Of a stretch of 64,000 nt of DNA, positions 22,856 through 34,546 are shown piece after piece. Within the stretch, counting starts at the first letter, position 1; each line of letters opens with the position of its first letter. Source of the DNA: Hibiscus mutabilis (taxonomy: Eukaryota > Streptophyta > Magnoliopsida > Malvales > Malvaceae); contig CM033721.1 in assembly GCA_019671005.1 (NCBI GenBank), positions 53,760,364 to 53,824,363 of the forward strand, written 5' to 3'. A program made the position numbers and the translations under genes. The notes under the pieces were generated by a model. It saw nothing but the letters and a program-made list of their open reading frames with translations, was not told the DNA's origin and made no database searches.

Positions 22856-24727
22856 CTGTAATGACAGATTTTATCTGGCTTTTACCTAATTTAACCTCAC
22901 AAATGTTGTTCAATCATTACCAAATTTTACCAGCAAGCCTAAAATCCATCAATCTACTGTCATGCCAAATTTTATAGCATTTCAAATTCATTTACCTAGT
23001 TTTCACCATTTAAGCCAAAATATGCCATATAAACCATTCTTAGCCAAACATAACATGCCACTTTAAGCCTTTAAGCTTTATACATTACGCCACCTTTATG
23101 CACATAACCAAGGCATCAAAATTAACTAGTTTAACTAATTTGCCACCATTCTAGGAGTTCAAAAGGGCAAAACAAATTACTCGATACTTGTGGTGACTTG
23201 CCGATCTTCCAACTAATCCTCGATCTCAAACCGTTAACTTCCTTAACCTAAAATGTTATGGAAATGAATGCATTAGACTTATATAGTCTAAGTGAGGTAG
23301 TCAACAATGATGAATGAGCATGATATGCCTTTTAACATGCCTCAAAACAATTTCAAATATAATATCAACATATGATTAAGCAAGGCATGTTCATTATTCT
23401 TATCTAATGACTTGGCATCAAGTTAGCATATCATCATTGATCATTATTAGCATATCATAACAATAGAAATGAAAATATCCATAATTCCTTGGATCAATTC
23501 AACCGTAATTGGATACGCGAATTCCACCACAACACCAACAATAACAATAATGGTCATGTCATATGTCCTCCGCCGCACCAATTTGACCAATACACAACAC
23601 ATCCCTCCGCCGCACCATGCTGAAGCCCAATACCCGTACCAATGAGCTCATGAATTCTATGGCATCCCAATTGTATCCAATACTTCGATCCCAAGTTACA
23701 ATACACAATAATTCAATACAATAGTTTCATAACAATAAGTTCATAACAATAGTTCAATATTCTCTTATCGATTGATAGTGGCTATAACGTATATCAATAA
23801 TTTTCCATAATAATAAACATATCAATAATTCAATGCTTCCAACAATAACCATATATATGCAATGCTTATGAATTTCGTGCAATACTTACCACTTACTTAC
23901 CAAACATAGCTTACAATAGCATTTTATGCAAAAACCTTCATTTCAATAGTTAGTAATATCAAATTCAATGTTCAATGATTCGAGTTGGGCACCTAGCCAA
24001 CTCTTAAGACACCGACTACACTCACCTTAGCTACAAGGCTCTCGGATAATGATTCATTTACTCCTAGCTTGCTTTGGAGATGGTGGATTAGCTTCTCCCA
24101 ATTCTTAAGCTAGGACGAACAATAAGGGATCATTAGAATCAATATGACAATATAGATACTTGGGATGGCTATTAAGCAAATTCATAGTTTAGAACTTGAG
24201 GATCAAAAGCTTAGCTTGGAGCTTTTAACTTGAAATTACTCATTCAATACTCATGGAATTTGACAATAGCTTTGGGGTTTCTACTTACCTGATTGATGGC
24301 TATGAAATGATGTTCTTGAATCAAAGAAAGCTTAAGCAAAAAGGGTCCAAATAGGGAGGTGTATGCTTAGGAGCTCAAGGTTGAAGGCAATGGTGGTGCT
24401 TGCTTTTGGTAAGAGATGAAATAGGCAAAAAGGAGGAATTGGTCTCGGTGGAAGCAAAACAAAGATGGGCATCCTTTCTTCTTATTCATAAAGGAAATTT
24501 AAGGCTGTAATTATTTCCCCACCTATTCATAAGCCAATAGAAAGTTTACCCTAAGCAAAGGGTTTGCTTTAAACAATAATTTCTATTCACTTATACTTTT
24601 TTGTTATCTCAAGGTAATTCATAGATATTTATCTCATCATCTGAGGTAATTCACGTGGGAGGCTAAGTGGTGAATCATCATCTTAACCCCTATTTCTTTC
24701 AATTTAATATTCAAAATAGGTTTCTAC

Positions 24728-24836
24728 AGGTACTCGTATCGATACACATGAAATTGTATCGATACGGCTAAGCCACATTCCAGGAAGTTAGTTAAAATCG
24801 TTATACCGTACCGATACAGTTCCTACCGTATTGATA
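24728..24836. repeat. Second cluster of GTATCGATAC-type palindromes
   Basis: CGTATCGATACA, TGTATCGATACGG, CCGTACCGATACA and CCGTATTGATACC lie near the opposite end of the same solo LTR. Confidence 0.8.
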
Positions 24837-25023
24837 CCCTTGGCTTAGATTCACCATTTTGACTTTCCAATAAGGTCCTTATTCAAAGATTAGACTCAAT
24901 TATGGTCCTTTAACCAGAGAATCAATAATTTAGACAACATAGACGTAAAGCAAGATCATTCTGACATAAAATTTTCAATTGTTGAAACCCGATTCTGACT
25001 AGACTGATTTTTGGGATTTTACA

Positions 25024-25028
25024 CATGA
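25024..25028. repeat. Target-site duplication CATGA (right)
   Basis: Partner of 22223-22227. Confidence 0.85.
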
Positions 25029-28000
25029 TATAAATCCTCGTTCACTAGGGAGTTTGCAGTTTAATATGAAGAATAACAAATAAATCTGAAAATTATTTAT
25101 AAAGATATTATTTACTTAGTTAAATGTTGTGTTCTTAAATTTGAAAATATGAATATTAAATAAAATACTTTTTTATAAAATATATTAAGTTCAATTGGGT
25201 TCCCTCAATTACAGGCAAAAATATTTTTCATAAACTCAGTTGTTCTTATCATAAGAGTATTAAATACGCATAAGAAATTCTATTTTGAAAACATTTAAGG
25301 TAAACAAAAAGCAGACATGAAAATCTTTTCAAAATCAAAATAAAAGGTTTTGCTATATATTGAACCCTCATGGTTTTCCTATACTCCCTTGAAAGGGTTT
25401 ACGATTTAATGTTTATGATTTTGGACGTAGGTGGTTATAGGGGTTATGTTTTACTAATCATGGGTTGCTGATTTTTGTGGTTTAAGGGTTTCATTTTTAG
25501 CCTTTAGTGCATTTTGCGTTTTATGAGATGGGTGTTATCGTTGAGGGTTTATTGTTTAGGGTTTAGGTTAATATTTTAGGGTTGGTGGTTTGACTTATGG
25601 TTTATTGTTTAGTTTTTAGGGTATATATGGTAGGGTTTAGGGTTTAGCCAGTATGCAAAACTTATAAACTTCATATTAACATGTTTATATATAAAGTGTT
25701 TGGACAAAATAAGCCTTGAAATAATTATTTTTTATTGTTTGTATCCTTCGTATAAAAAAATTGTAAATAGGGAAAATGTTCTTGATGATATATATATATA
25801 TATACGGGGAAAACGGTCAATTTCTAATGCACATCAACAGCTTTGACAGTGTGATCTGCATTCTCCTTTGTCTTATTATTTCACAATCCGTTGCTTAGAG
25901 ACCATCCAATATAATATACCTTGGTCTCATGATTGCGTAATCTTCGAGACTCTGGTTTGCATTGGCCACCTCCTGATGTAGTTCAAAATAGCAAACAATA
26001 GTATTTGAAAAATCTTGAGACCAAGGTTTTTCAAATACTCTGTCTGTTGATGTTCATCCCCACAAATGGCTACTCATAGCCTTCCAAATGCCATTCTTTG
26101 TCGACAAAAAAACCTAAAAACAACCAGCACTCCTCCAGGATCTATAAAATGAAATCTCTAGACCGTAGCCATCGCCACCAGTAAAAAACATAAACCACAC
26201 ATATAATTATGTCTACATGAGATGAAAACTAGGAGGAAAAATAACTGATTAGGGTATGAAACTATGGCCAATTTATAATAGAAATGGAATATCGAACTTG
26301 GCATTTAGGATTTATTTATAATAGAAAAAGATTTTCAAAGGGAGATGGTCCTACTTTTATATTCCTATAGTTAAACCTGTTTCGACACTCTATAAAATGT
26401 TTCAGAACAATGATCATGATAAAGAAATGCAAAATCGCTAAAGTTTAATACAAATTTTCAATTGGTAGGCTTGGTTTGGGAATTCGATAACTAGTTTAGG
26501 AACTGCTTACTAAATTCAATTATCTGCAAATTGTTCTACCCAATACAACAAATGAAAAGACGTATATGTTGATGATGTATCGAAACGGGTTATAGAGATT
26601 TGAAACTGACAGTGAAAAGACTCTTTTATATTGGGAACATGTGTCTTTTGCAGGGTTCAGATCGGGAACCACAAATTTTAAATAGTTTTGAACCTAGGAA
26701 TATGGGTTTTGCTACCTATATAGAAAAACTTCAACTAAAATCATCAGTAAAATAAGTAATATTTTAGGTTTGTCTAGAAACGTTGGGGACAATATATGCA
26801 AACGTGTGATACTCGTCGTTTTATTATACTCTATTTAAACCTTAAATATTCCTTCAGCACACGTTATACTTGTTAATTCTTATAAACATTACCATTATTA
26901 AAATTTTATTCAGTTCATAAGATTTAAATTTTACCCTAATAGTTTCAATATGGTGCTATTTGTGTTCATATCAGTTCCTAAGATTTAAATTTTGCCCAAA
27001 ACCCTACAAAAGCAAAACAAAAATGGGTAAGAGTAACAACTATGTTGTAATTTTAATAATGGTTTTTGGTTTTTTGGTTTAGGATTTAGGTCTTAATGGT
27101 TGTGTTTTAGGGTTAATGGTGTACTTTACAGTTATTACTTTATGAAATGAATTTTTATGGCTTTAGGGTTTATGGTGTATGATTTATGAATTAATGTTAA
27201 AGGGTTACAATTTATGGTTTAGTTTAGGTTACTAGTTAATAAGATTAATTTGCATTGCTTAAGGTTAAGTGTTTAGCGTAGTGTATGAGAATAAATTGAA
27301 GAATTATATAGTCTACAGTCTAGATTTAATGTATCATACGTTATAATATTATTGCCAATCATAGCCTATAGTATCTGTCTCTATGCAATATAGTCTATTA
27401 TATTCATACGTGAAGAAGTCATGTGTTACGTGACGATATGAATCTTCAAGTAAATAATTTTGAAATTAATATTTTCTATTAAAGTTCAAAAACTATAACT
27501 CTGAATGCTCAGCCTCGAATGTTACAAAATCATTAAATATTTTATGTACGCAAACTATGGCGCGTTTATAACATTTATGACACATTTAATTTTTTTCCTT
27601 ATAAAATGGAAGTTTTGGGCGGTAACCAAAACCGTACAAAACTAGTGAGGCAGGTTTCGTAACATGTTAAGGAAAACTGCAATTGTAATCGTTAGGAATA
27701 TATGTTACAAATTTATGATTGAAGTCGTAAGTTAGAAACTCTGTCCAAACGTTCGAAACGCTTCCTAATATTGAGATTCTCCTTTTAGTCCACAAATTCA
27801 TAGTAGGATTTATTTCTAATAGAAATAAGATTTTGACGGGGATATGGTCCGACTTTTAAATTCCTATATTTAAATTTGTTCCAGTTCTCTTTAAAGTGTT
27901 TCAAAAAAATGTTCATGATAAATGAACTGAAAATCATTAAAGTATAGTTACAAATTTTAGTTTGTAGTAAGGGTATCAAAATTTTAGAACCGAGTTCAGA

Positions 28001-28760
28001 ATGACATACTAAAAATTATTTGAAAATGCAACATTTGAAAAGACATATATGATGTTCACGTATCTGAAAGTGTTGCGGAGATTCGAAACTAACAACGAAA
28101 AGACTTTTTTAGGTTGGGAAGATGCGTCTTTTGGAAATCCATTGAAGAGCCAATTTTTTAAAACTCCAAACACGCCAAACTTTTTTATTAACACTGTATA
28201 TGAAAACGTTTGATAATCTTCATATAATTATACTCCATTTAAACCCCAAGTGTCCCTTCAACATACGTTTTACTTGTTCATTCTCACAAACATTACCATT
28301 CTTAACATATTATTTACTTCCTAAGATTTGATTTTTAGATTACTAATTTTAATATGCTGATATTTGTGTTTATTTTAGTTCCTAAGGTAAGAGTAACTAC
28401 TATGTTGTAACTTAGTGTTATTGGTTTGATCAGATTAATTTTAATGGCTTTAAGGTTTTTTGGTTGAGGATTTAGTTGGTACTATTAGTGGTTTAGGGTT
28501 TAAGATGTAGTTTACGGTTATTAGTTTATGACATGAATTTTATTGCTTTTAGGTTTATGATTTATGATTTATGGCTTATTTTTATTGGGTTATGGTTTAT
28601 GGTGTACTTTATGGTTAGTGGTTTATGAGATTAATTTCTATGTTTAGGGTTTAGTGTTTAGCTTAGTGTATGATATTAATTTCAAGCATTATATAGTCTA
28701 AACCATACAATCTATACAAACCCTATATATTTTTTCAATTTAGTCCAAACCCTATAATTA
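25029..28760. repeat. Host repeat cluster, further copies
   Basis: Continues the unit interrupted by the solo LTR. 25070-25180 matches 19985-20095. 25355-25670, 27050-27300 and 28440-28670 carry TTTAGGG-like degenerate tracts. 26560-26660 and 28040-28150 repeat the GATTTGAAACTGACAG and GGAACATGTGTCTTTT phrases. A TA microsatellite lies at about 25788-25803. 25835-26180 matches 20390-20430 in part (TCTTGAGACCAA, TTTTTCAAATAC). No gene recognised; small ORFs at 27785 and 28009 look spurious. Confidence 0.65.
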
Positions 28761-28965
28761 TAACCTAAATTGGGATTGAATTGAATTAAATAAATTTTAG
28801 TATAATATAATTTGGGTAAAATACTAAATCATCACTTAACGTTGCTCTCAGACCTACTTTGGTCACTAAACTTTCAAAACGGTCAATTTACTCATTGAAC
28901 TTTACTTTCTGACCTATTTTGATCACTCTAAATTATTTTATTAATATTTTAGTATAGCTTTGTTG
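28761..28965. repeat. Possible MITE-like remnant
   Basis: Phrases such as GGTCACTAAACTTTCAAAACG and CTCATTGAACTTTACTTTCTG resemble the 'gtcactaaactt' non-coding repeats common in plant genomes. Ends and target duplication were not found. Confidence 0.3.
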
Positions 28966-29411
28966 CAAACCTTTTTCAAGCCTGGCGGTTTATAAAAATA
29001 AAACAACAGAGTCGCCACCAATCTTTTAAATGGTGTGATTGGATCACCTAAAAATGGGTCATTTTAATAAAATCATTTTATTTTATTAAAACAACATTTT
29101 GGTCTACAAAAAATAAAAACGGGTTCGGAGTCGGTTACACGTGGGGAAAAATTAGCACCCCCACAGTGCCCAAAAATTGGTACCTAGATGATTACAAAAT
29201 GTTTTAATGTTGGAATTTGCAAGTTCGTATAAAATTCAACTCGTTGTCTATTTATGAATATGATCTCATTTTAACGGCCCTAATATCTAGAAAGTGAACT
29301 ACAATCACTGCCAACATTTCTGGCACTAACCCATCACTTTCCTTCAATAGGACACCGCATTTATTAAGTTCCACTTTTTTATCAGACAAGCAAGGAAAGA
29401 ATTAGTGTGTT
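28966..29411. repeat. Fragment of an unassigned plant LTR-type repeat
   Basis: Phrases ACAGAGTCGCCACCAATCTT, GGGTTCGGAGTCGGTTACAC and GGGGAAAAATTAGCACCCCC are typical of a dispersed plant repeat, probably an LTR end. No boundaries could be set. No coding sequence. Confidence 0.4.
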
Positions 29412-29749
29412 TGTAACATCCCAAAAATCGGTCTAGTCATAATTAGGTTCCGGCGATCGAAAACCCTACATCAAAAAGGTCCAAATATTGTATTGATTTG
29501 ACCAAAAAGTCAATTACATCGATATTGGAATCTAATTCAGCCAATTTATTGTCTAAGCACCTTATTGAATATCTCGAAAACTTATGGTGGCTAAATTATA
29601 GAAATTGAAAGTTTGTGGGCAAGGGCATAGAGCATTATAAGTTGAGGGACTAACATGGTAATTAGCCCCTCATCAAATTTTAATCACCCATACGTGGGTT
29701 AATCTGATGAGCTTTCTTCATATGAAGGAAAGCTATCGGTTGGCTATTG

Positions 29750-29756
29750 TATATAG
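29750..29756 (+). promoter_or_regulatory. Candidate LTR TATA box
   Basis: TATATAG in both LTRs (29750 and 57668), about 100-120 bp before the GAATCGTTGCTATTGAACGG phrase. Modest match only. Confidence 0.35.
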
Positions 29757-30134
29757 AAAGAATGAAAGAGACTTACCCGATACAAAACAAGCAAGCACCT
29801 CACCTCATCATTGTCTCCTACCTCCAAGCACACACCTCCATTGGTGTTTGTCAAAGCTTAGGTTTTCTTCAGTTTATTGTTATCGAATCGTTGCTATTGA
29901 ACGGGTAAGCTTAATCCCCCAAACTATTGTTGAAATTTATGGAGATTGGGAGAGTAATCTCAAGCTAGGTTCTGGCTAGCCATTGATAATTTATAGTTAT
30001 TGTTTATATCGAGCTTAGATATTGACTTTGATATCTTTATATTAAATTTGATATTGTATCATTGACCCTAACAATTTCCTATTGTTTACCTAGCTCAAGA
30101 ATTTGATAGAGGGCATTCACCATCTCCAACGAAA

Positions 30135-30139
30135 GCTAG
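30135..30139. repeat. Target-site duplication GCTAG (left)
   Basis: GCTAG here and at 41981-41985 exactly flank the second Athila-like element. The intact site in the other chromovirus LTR (about 58050) reads AATCTAGGAGTAAAGG. Confidence 0.9.
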
Positions 30140-31637
30140 TGTTGCGCATAATAAGTGCTCCACAATTGTGCAAGTGTACACGTCGCAAGTTATAGTATAA
30201 AAGATATCGTCTCCACAGGGATTGGTGCCACTTCAAGAATCTAATCTCTTACACTGTAAAAAGTAAAAGAACACAAGTAGAAGATTGTAGGAGTTTTAAC
30301 TAACAACTAAACTAGAAAGCAATAAAGTAAAAGAAGATGTAATCAAAAGAGAGGGAATAGGCCAGGTTATCATGAGTTGGGGTGTGATAGCTAATTGATC
30401 GTCTTGGTAAAAGAGAGCAAGGGCAACTCAGTTGTCGTGGCAACTTGCACAGCTGGGTTGCCTTGGCAACTAATCGAACGGTTGCCTGGGCAACTGGCTG
30501 GGCAACTATTTGGGTGGCTGGGTAGCAACATCAAGGTTCGGCAGAGCGTTCTTCAATGGTTTCTTCTTATCCCTAAGTCGAAACTCTAGCTAATTGTGCA
30601 TGCCTTGACAATAATCCCTGCGTGAATCAAGGGTGAACAGCAACCAATCTTGCACTCCTCTTAGCCGTTGAAATCCTTAACTTTTTCCTAAGCCGGATTA
30701 ATCTTCATCAATAGATTGAATAAAAACCATAATCATTTGTTTCTTGAATCTAACTCTCCCGGTATTAGATAAATAGATAGAATTACGAGATCCTCTCCCA
30801 ATTCACTCGCAAACAAGAATAAAAACCAAGAATGAGTAAACCTTGAATTGAAAGTGCAAACTCTTATTGCCTAAACAAAATCCAATTGTTTCTCACAACC
30901 ACAAAACACAATAACCTTAGCCAAATAGATTTAGTTCATGGCTAGGTTCCAAAGAAACACAAAACAAAGTTTTCCTAACATAAACCTAATCGAAGAAGAA
31001 AGAAAAAGATAAAGATGGTTGAAGCCTCTTGTCGAATTCTCTCCCTCTTTTGCACCTCTTGGAGTTTGACGGCTTGGTCCTCAATTTATAGGGCTAGGCC
31101 AAAGTCTTTCTTGAGGAGGAAGTTAAGTTGGAATTAAATACTTTTAAAGAATATAATTATTTATTATATTTAAATTCCTTCTAGATATCCTCATATCCTC
31201 TTGGGATATAATTTCTCTTTGACCACTTCATGGAAATCAAACTCCTTTGGGATTTAACTTTGCTCCACGTCATCTTGGGTTTATCTACTCATCAATTTCG
31301 GCTTCCAATACATCTTATCCCTTATCGACAATTGCCCTGGCAACTAGCTCGGTATCTCCTTCATGCACTGCCCTGGCAACTACGTCGGCATCTCCTTCTT
31401 GTATTGCCTTGGAAACTGGTTCCAGCCTTGCTTTGGCAAGTGATTCTACATACACAAAAATAACTATCGATGGCACCCTTTTTCCATAAAATTAAGAAAA
31501 ATATGATATCAAGCTTAACCACCAAGGAAACAATGCAAACATGCATGAATGGCTAATAATGCAACCAATATGAGCCTAAGTCTAGCAATAATATGAATAA
31601 AAAGGGTGAATAAAATAGTACTTTTAGACACTTAACA
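30140..31637 (-). mobile_element. 3' LTR of the palindrome-rich Athila-like element
   Basis: About 1498 bp. In element sense it starts TGTTAAGTGTC and ends GCGCAACA. Carries perfect-arm palindromes GTTGCCTTGGCAAC (30457-30470) and GTTGCCTGGGCAAC (30481-30494), plus variants at 30431 and 31325-31440. TATAAA on the minus strand lies at 31085-31090. Confidence 0.92.
31085..31090 (-). promoter_or_regulatory. LTR TATA box
   Basis: CCCTATAAATTGAGG on the minus strand, conserved in the partner LTR at 41427-41432. Confidence 0.6.
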
Positions 31638-31652
31638 CACCCCCAAACTCGA
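31638..31652 (-). promoter_or_regulatory. Polypurine tract
   Basis: Minus strand TTCGAGTTTGGGGGTG abuts the LTR start TGTTAAG. Similar to the tract at 8188-8203 of the other Athila-like element. Confidence 0.75.
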
Positions 31653-32447
31653 ACTATTGTTTGTCCTCAAGCAATGCAAACTAATAATTACCCGCCAAGA
31701 CTTCAATTTTCACAAACTTAGCTTTAAACTTGATTTTCAATCCTCAGAACCGTGGCACAAAGTATGATTGGCTTTTCATTTTTTGGACAACTTAGGAGTT
31801 ACTCGGAATCAAACTATAATGCTTGTGAATGTGCGTGAAGTTGTGTGCAGGTTGATTTTTCGAATTCTATGCAAACAAGAGGTTTTGAAATTACTTCCTT
31901 GGGTTCTTTTAACATGTTTTAACTAGAGCCAGTTTCGGGCACCTCTAGTGTTTTGTTTTTAGTTTTCTTAAGTTTTTCTTTTATTCGACTAGAGCTGGTT
32001 TCAGGCACCTCTAGTAATCAATTTTTAGCACATACTAGAGCCAATTTCGGGCACCTCTAGCATTCATCTAATTTTTATTTTAATCCCCCTATTAATAAAC
32101 TATCAACCTAAGTTCGCTAGAATTCCTTAAATCAATCAAGCCACAACAGTGTTTCGTCAAGTTTAGCATCATAGTAAGATTCTAAGTGTTTCCACGGTTA
32201 TCCTAGAATAAAAAAAATCTATCAATTAAGTGCATTGGCAAAGTCATCATTGGATATTCATTGAATCTAGGCAATTCTTGTTCCAACTAAAGGCATGGCA
32301 AGCAATTTATGTATCCTATATGCAATACTTAAAATGAATGCAAATAAACATGACAACTAACTAGCAACAATCCCCCAAACTCGAGTGAGGCATTGTCATC
32401 AATTCATGCAAAGAAAAGAAAAATAAAAATAAAATGCAAACGATGAC
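31653..32447 (-). other. 3' untranslated region of the palindrome-rich element
   Basis: Between the extra ORF and the polypurine tract. Three copies of a phrase AGCCAGTTTCGGGCACCTCTAG or near variants lie at about 31927, 31989 and 32038, spaced 50-62 bp, forming a small tandem repeat. No coding sequence was recognised. Confidence 0.6.
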
Positions 32448-33959
32448 TTACTCCGAGAGCTCGTCGTCGTGGATGATTAGTTTCCTTTTGGCCGGTGTTT
32501 TGATTCTTTTGCTTGAACGCGTTGGTTGTTTCCTTATTGTCGATGGTGGAACCGATCCTTGTACGGGGGTGTCCTCATCGTACTTATCATCCTCTTCTTC
32601 AATCTCATTGGCTTTTCACTTTGGCTTGGAGGATTTGACTAGTGCGGTCTTCGTTGGTAAAATGGAGGACTTTTCTGAATCTGAAAAATTGGACAATGAT
32701 TCAGTACGAGTTGGTTCGGTCATAGGTGCTTTACCTTTGTCTTTTGCAATGGTTGCTGGGGCGTCTTTAGTTTTGGTTGCCGTGGCATCTTCAGTGTTGG
32801 TTGCCATGGCAACTTGCTCATTGGTTGTCGTGGGAAGGATTTCGGCAGGAAAGTTGGGGAACGACACGCGACTGTCCGGGTACTTTTCCAGGATGACTTG
32901 GGTGATGGCATTGTTGTGATCTTTCATGTACTGCATGAACATTAGTTGCTGGTCTTCAATTTGCCTAAGGCGGTTCGCCAATGGTTGTAAGAGTGCTTCA
33001 AGTTGTCCTGGGGTTGCTGGCCGAGTTTCCCGGGCATCAGTTGCCTGGGCGTCAGGGGTTGCCGAGGCTGCAGGAGTTGCCGAGGCAACTGTAGGCGTTG
33101 GGGATGTTACCGGTGCCTCTCCTATTAGCTTTCAGATTTGTGCTCGATTCCAACCGGACTTTGGTAGGGCCTTTTCATCAGTGGACTCACTTGGGACATG
33201 CATCTCCTTGCAAAGATTGGAAATTAAGCAAGGGAAGAAAATAGAACCCTTGTCTTTTGTGCTACATACAAAAATCTCTTCACAAATAATTTTTCCAATG
33301 TTAATGACGCGATTATGCAAAATAGAATGTATGAGCAAGAGACGAAGTGTATCAATGGTAGTATTGTGTGTGGTGGGCATTAAAGATGTTTTAACAAACT
33401 TATTCCATAATTTTGCCTCAGGTTTAAGCCGAAGGCGGTTTACCGTGCCCTTATATTTACCATCGTTCCAATGAGTCCCTGGTAGAGTGAGTTCTTGAAG
33501 CACCTTGTCAAGTTGCTTGGGTGTGAGTTGATCAACAAAGGCTTGATGCTCGTCCTTCTCAACGTAGAGCCTATAAAAGGCGTTGATACTTTTGGGGCTT
33601 ATGAGGATAGCCTTGTTGCGAACAAAAACATAAGTATTATCTGGGTTAGGTGAGTGAGCATAGAGTTCTCTTACCCATGAGATGTTACTCGGTTTTGATT
33701 AATGGCAAAAGATTTGCCACTTTTGATGTGCAATCCTTTCGAAGATGAATGGTTCAAGGCTGAAATCTTGATGAGAGTTGGAGTATTCGAAGCCTTGTTC
33801 TTCGCAAATCTTCCGGCTTTCAAACTTGGAGTGAAATTGTTCTTGAACCGCCGGTGTAGCAAACTTCTTGTAGCTTGGTTCTTTGGAAGAGCTTGGGTTC
33901 GCCAAAAACTTGATTTTGGATGCCATGGATGTTCTTGGTTGTGAGTTAGGTAGAAACAA
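32448..33959 (-). pseudogene. Athila-type extra ORF ('putative plant transposon protein'), nearly full length
   Basis: One minus-strand frame of about 500 codons runs from MASKIKFLANPSSSKEPSYK at 33959 to TAA at 32448-32450, broken by only three stops (about 33700, 33130 and 32614). The N-terminal part VQEQFHSKFESRKICEEQGF fits the plant transposon protein domain. The middle, around 33130-33680, has WVRELYAHSPNPDNTYVFVR, LISPKSINAFYRL and RLKPEAKLWNKFVKTSLMPT. The C-terminal third is Ala/Thr/Pro/Lys-rich; several of its Ala-Thr runs are encoded by the palindromic word (32752-33089). The very end is acidic then basic (KEANEIEEEDD-like, RKLIIHDDELSE). Position after integrase is that of Athila 'ORF3'. 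Function unknown; I see no signal peptide or membrane span that would support an envelope role. Confidence 0.8.
32752..33089. repeat. Palindromic-word cluster inside the extra ORF
   Basis: Units include GTTGCCGTGGCATC (32776-32789), GTTGCCATGGCAAC (32800-32813), GTTGCCTGGGCGTC (33040-33053), GTTGCCGAGGCTGC (33058-33071) and GTTGCCGAGGCAAC (33076-33089). In the minus-strand frame they read as Ala/Thr/Ser runs. Confidence 0.85.
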
Positions 33960-33973
33960 AGAAAGGAAAGCAA

Positions 33974-34546
33974 AAGAAACTAAAGAGTTTCAAGGTTAAA
34001 AGTAGGAATAGGTTTCTTGGAAGTTAAGGGTGATGGGTTAAATTTAAAAGATAGGTAGCAAATATGGTGGGTGGGATTAATTGGAAAGAAAGAAAGCAAG
34101 GGTTTTAATTAGGGGAAGGGGCGGCAAAGGGATTTGGGGAAGGGGAAGGGTTTGGCCGACTATGTAGGTGAATTAGGGTAAATTAGGGGCTTAATATAAG
34201 CCTTAGATTTAGCCCATTAGTTTCCTTGTTGAAGAAACTTCCTTCTTGAATCAAATTCCTCTCTATCTTGAACTCTTTTCCTATAATTAAAAAACAAATA
34301 AAATAATGATTAAAATTAAAGATAAACTAGGAAATAAAATAAAAAAGAAATAAATAAAGATGTGCAAAGAAATTCTTAAACCTAAAATTCAAAAACAATT
34401 AAATAAATATGAAAGAAAGATGTAGTCTTAACCTAAAGAAAATAAATAAATCTATTCTAAGAATAACCGAAATAAAATAAAATAAAAATAAACCAAAATA
34501 ATAAGTTCGAAAAAAATAAAAATAAAATATCGAAAGGAGAGCATGA
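33974..34546 (-). other. Spacer between integrase and extra ORF
   Basis: AT-rich, purine-rich tracts (AAATAAAATAAAAAAGAAAT near 34335), no coding sequence. It may contain the extra ORF's own promoter; none was identified. Confidence 0.45.

Larger units (their letters stand above)
22228..25023 (-). mobile_element. Solo chromovirus LTR
   Basis: About 2796 bp without internal coding sequence. On the minus strand it starts TGTAAAATCCCAAAAATC and ends GAGGGGGTGTTACA. This is the same family as the LTRs of the plus-strand chromovirus at 29412 (TGTAACATCCCAAAAATCGG). Both contain the GAATTCATGAGCTC and GGCGGAGGGATGTGTTG phrases. Flanked by CATGA on both sides. LTR-LTR recombination is the usual origin. 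Confidence 0.9.
29412..30139 (+). mobile_element. Chromovirus left LTR, first part
   Basis: Starts TGTAACATCCCAAAAATC and aligns with the right LTR from 57329. Interrupted at GCTAG (30135-30139) by the Athila-like insertion; the reading resumes at 41986 with GAGTAAAGGAATTGC. The uninterrupted sequence is seen at 58050-58070. It includes a 90-codon ORF at 29707-29979 whose homologue in the right LTR is 57625-57936. Confidence 0.9.

Noticed and set aside
32448..33959. Envelope gene call for the extra ORF
   Set aside because: No signal peptide or membrane segment was seen; similarity is to the plant transposon protein family.
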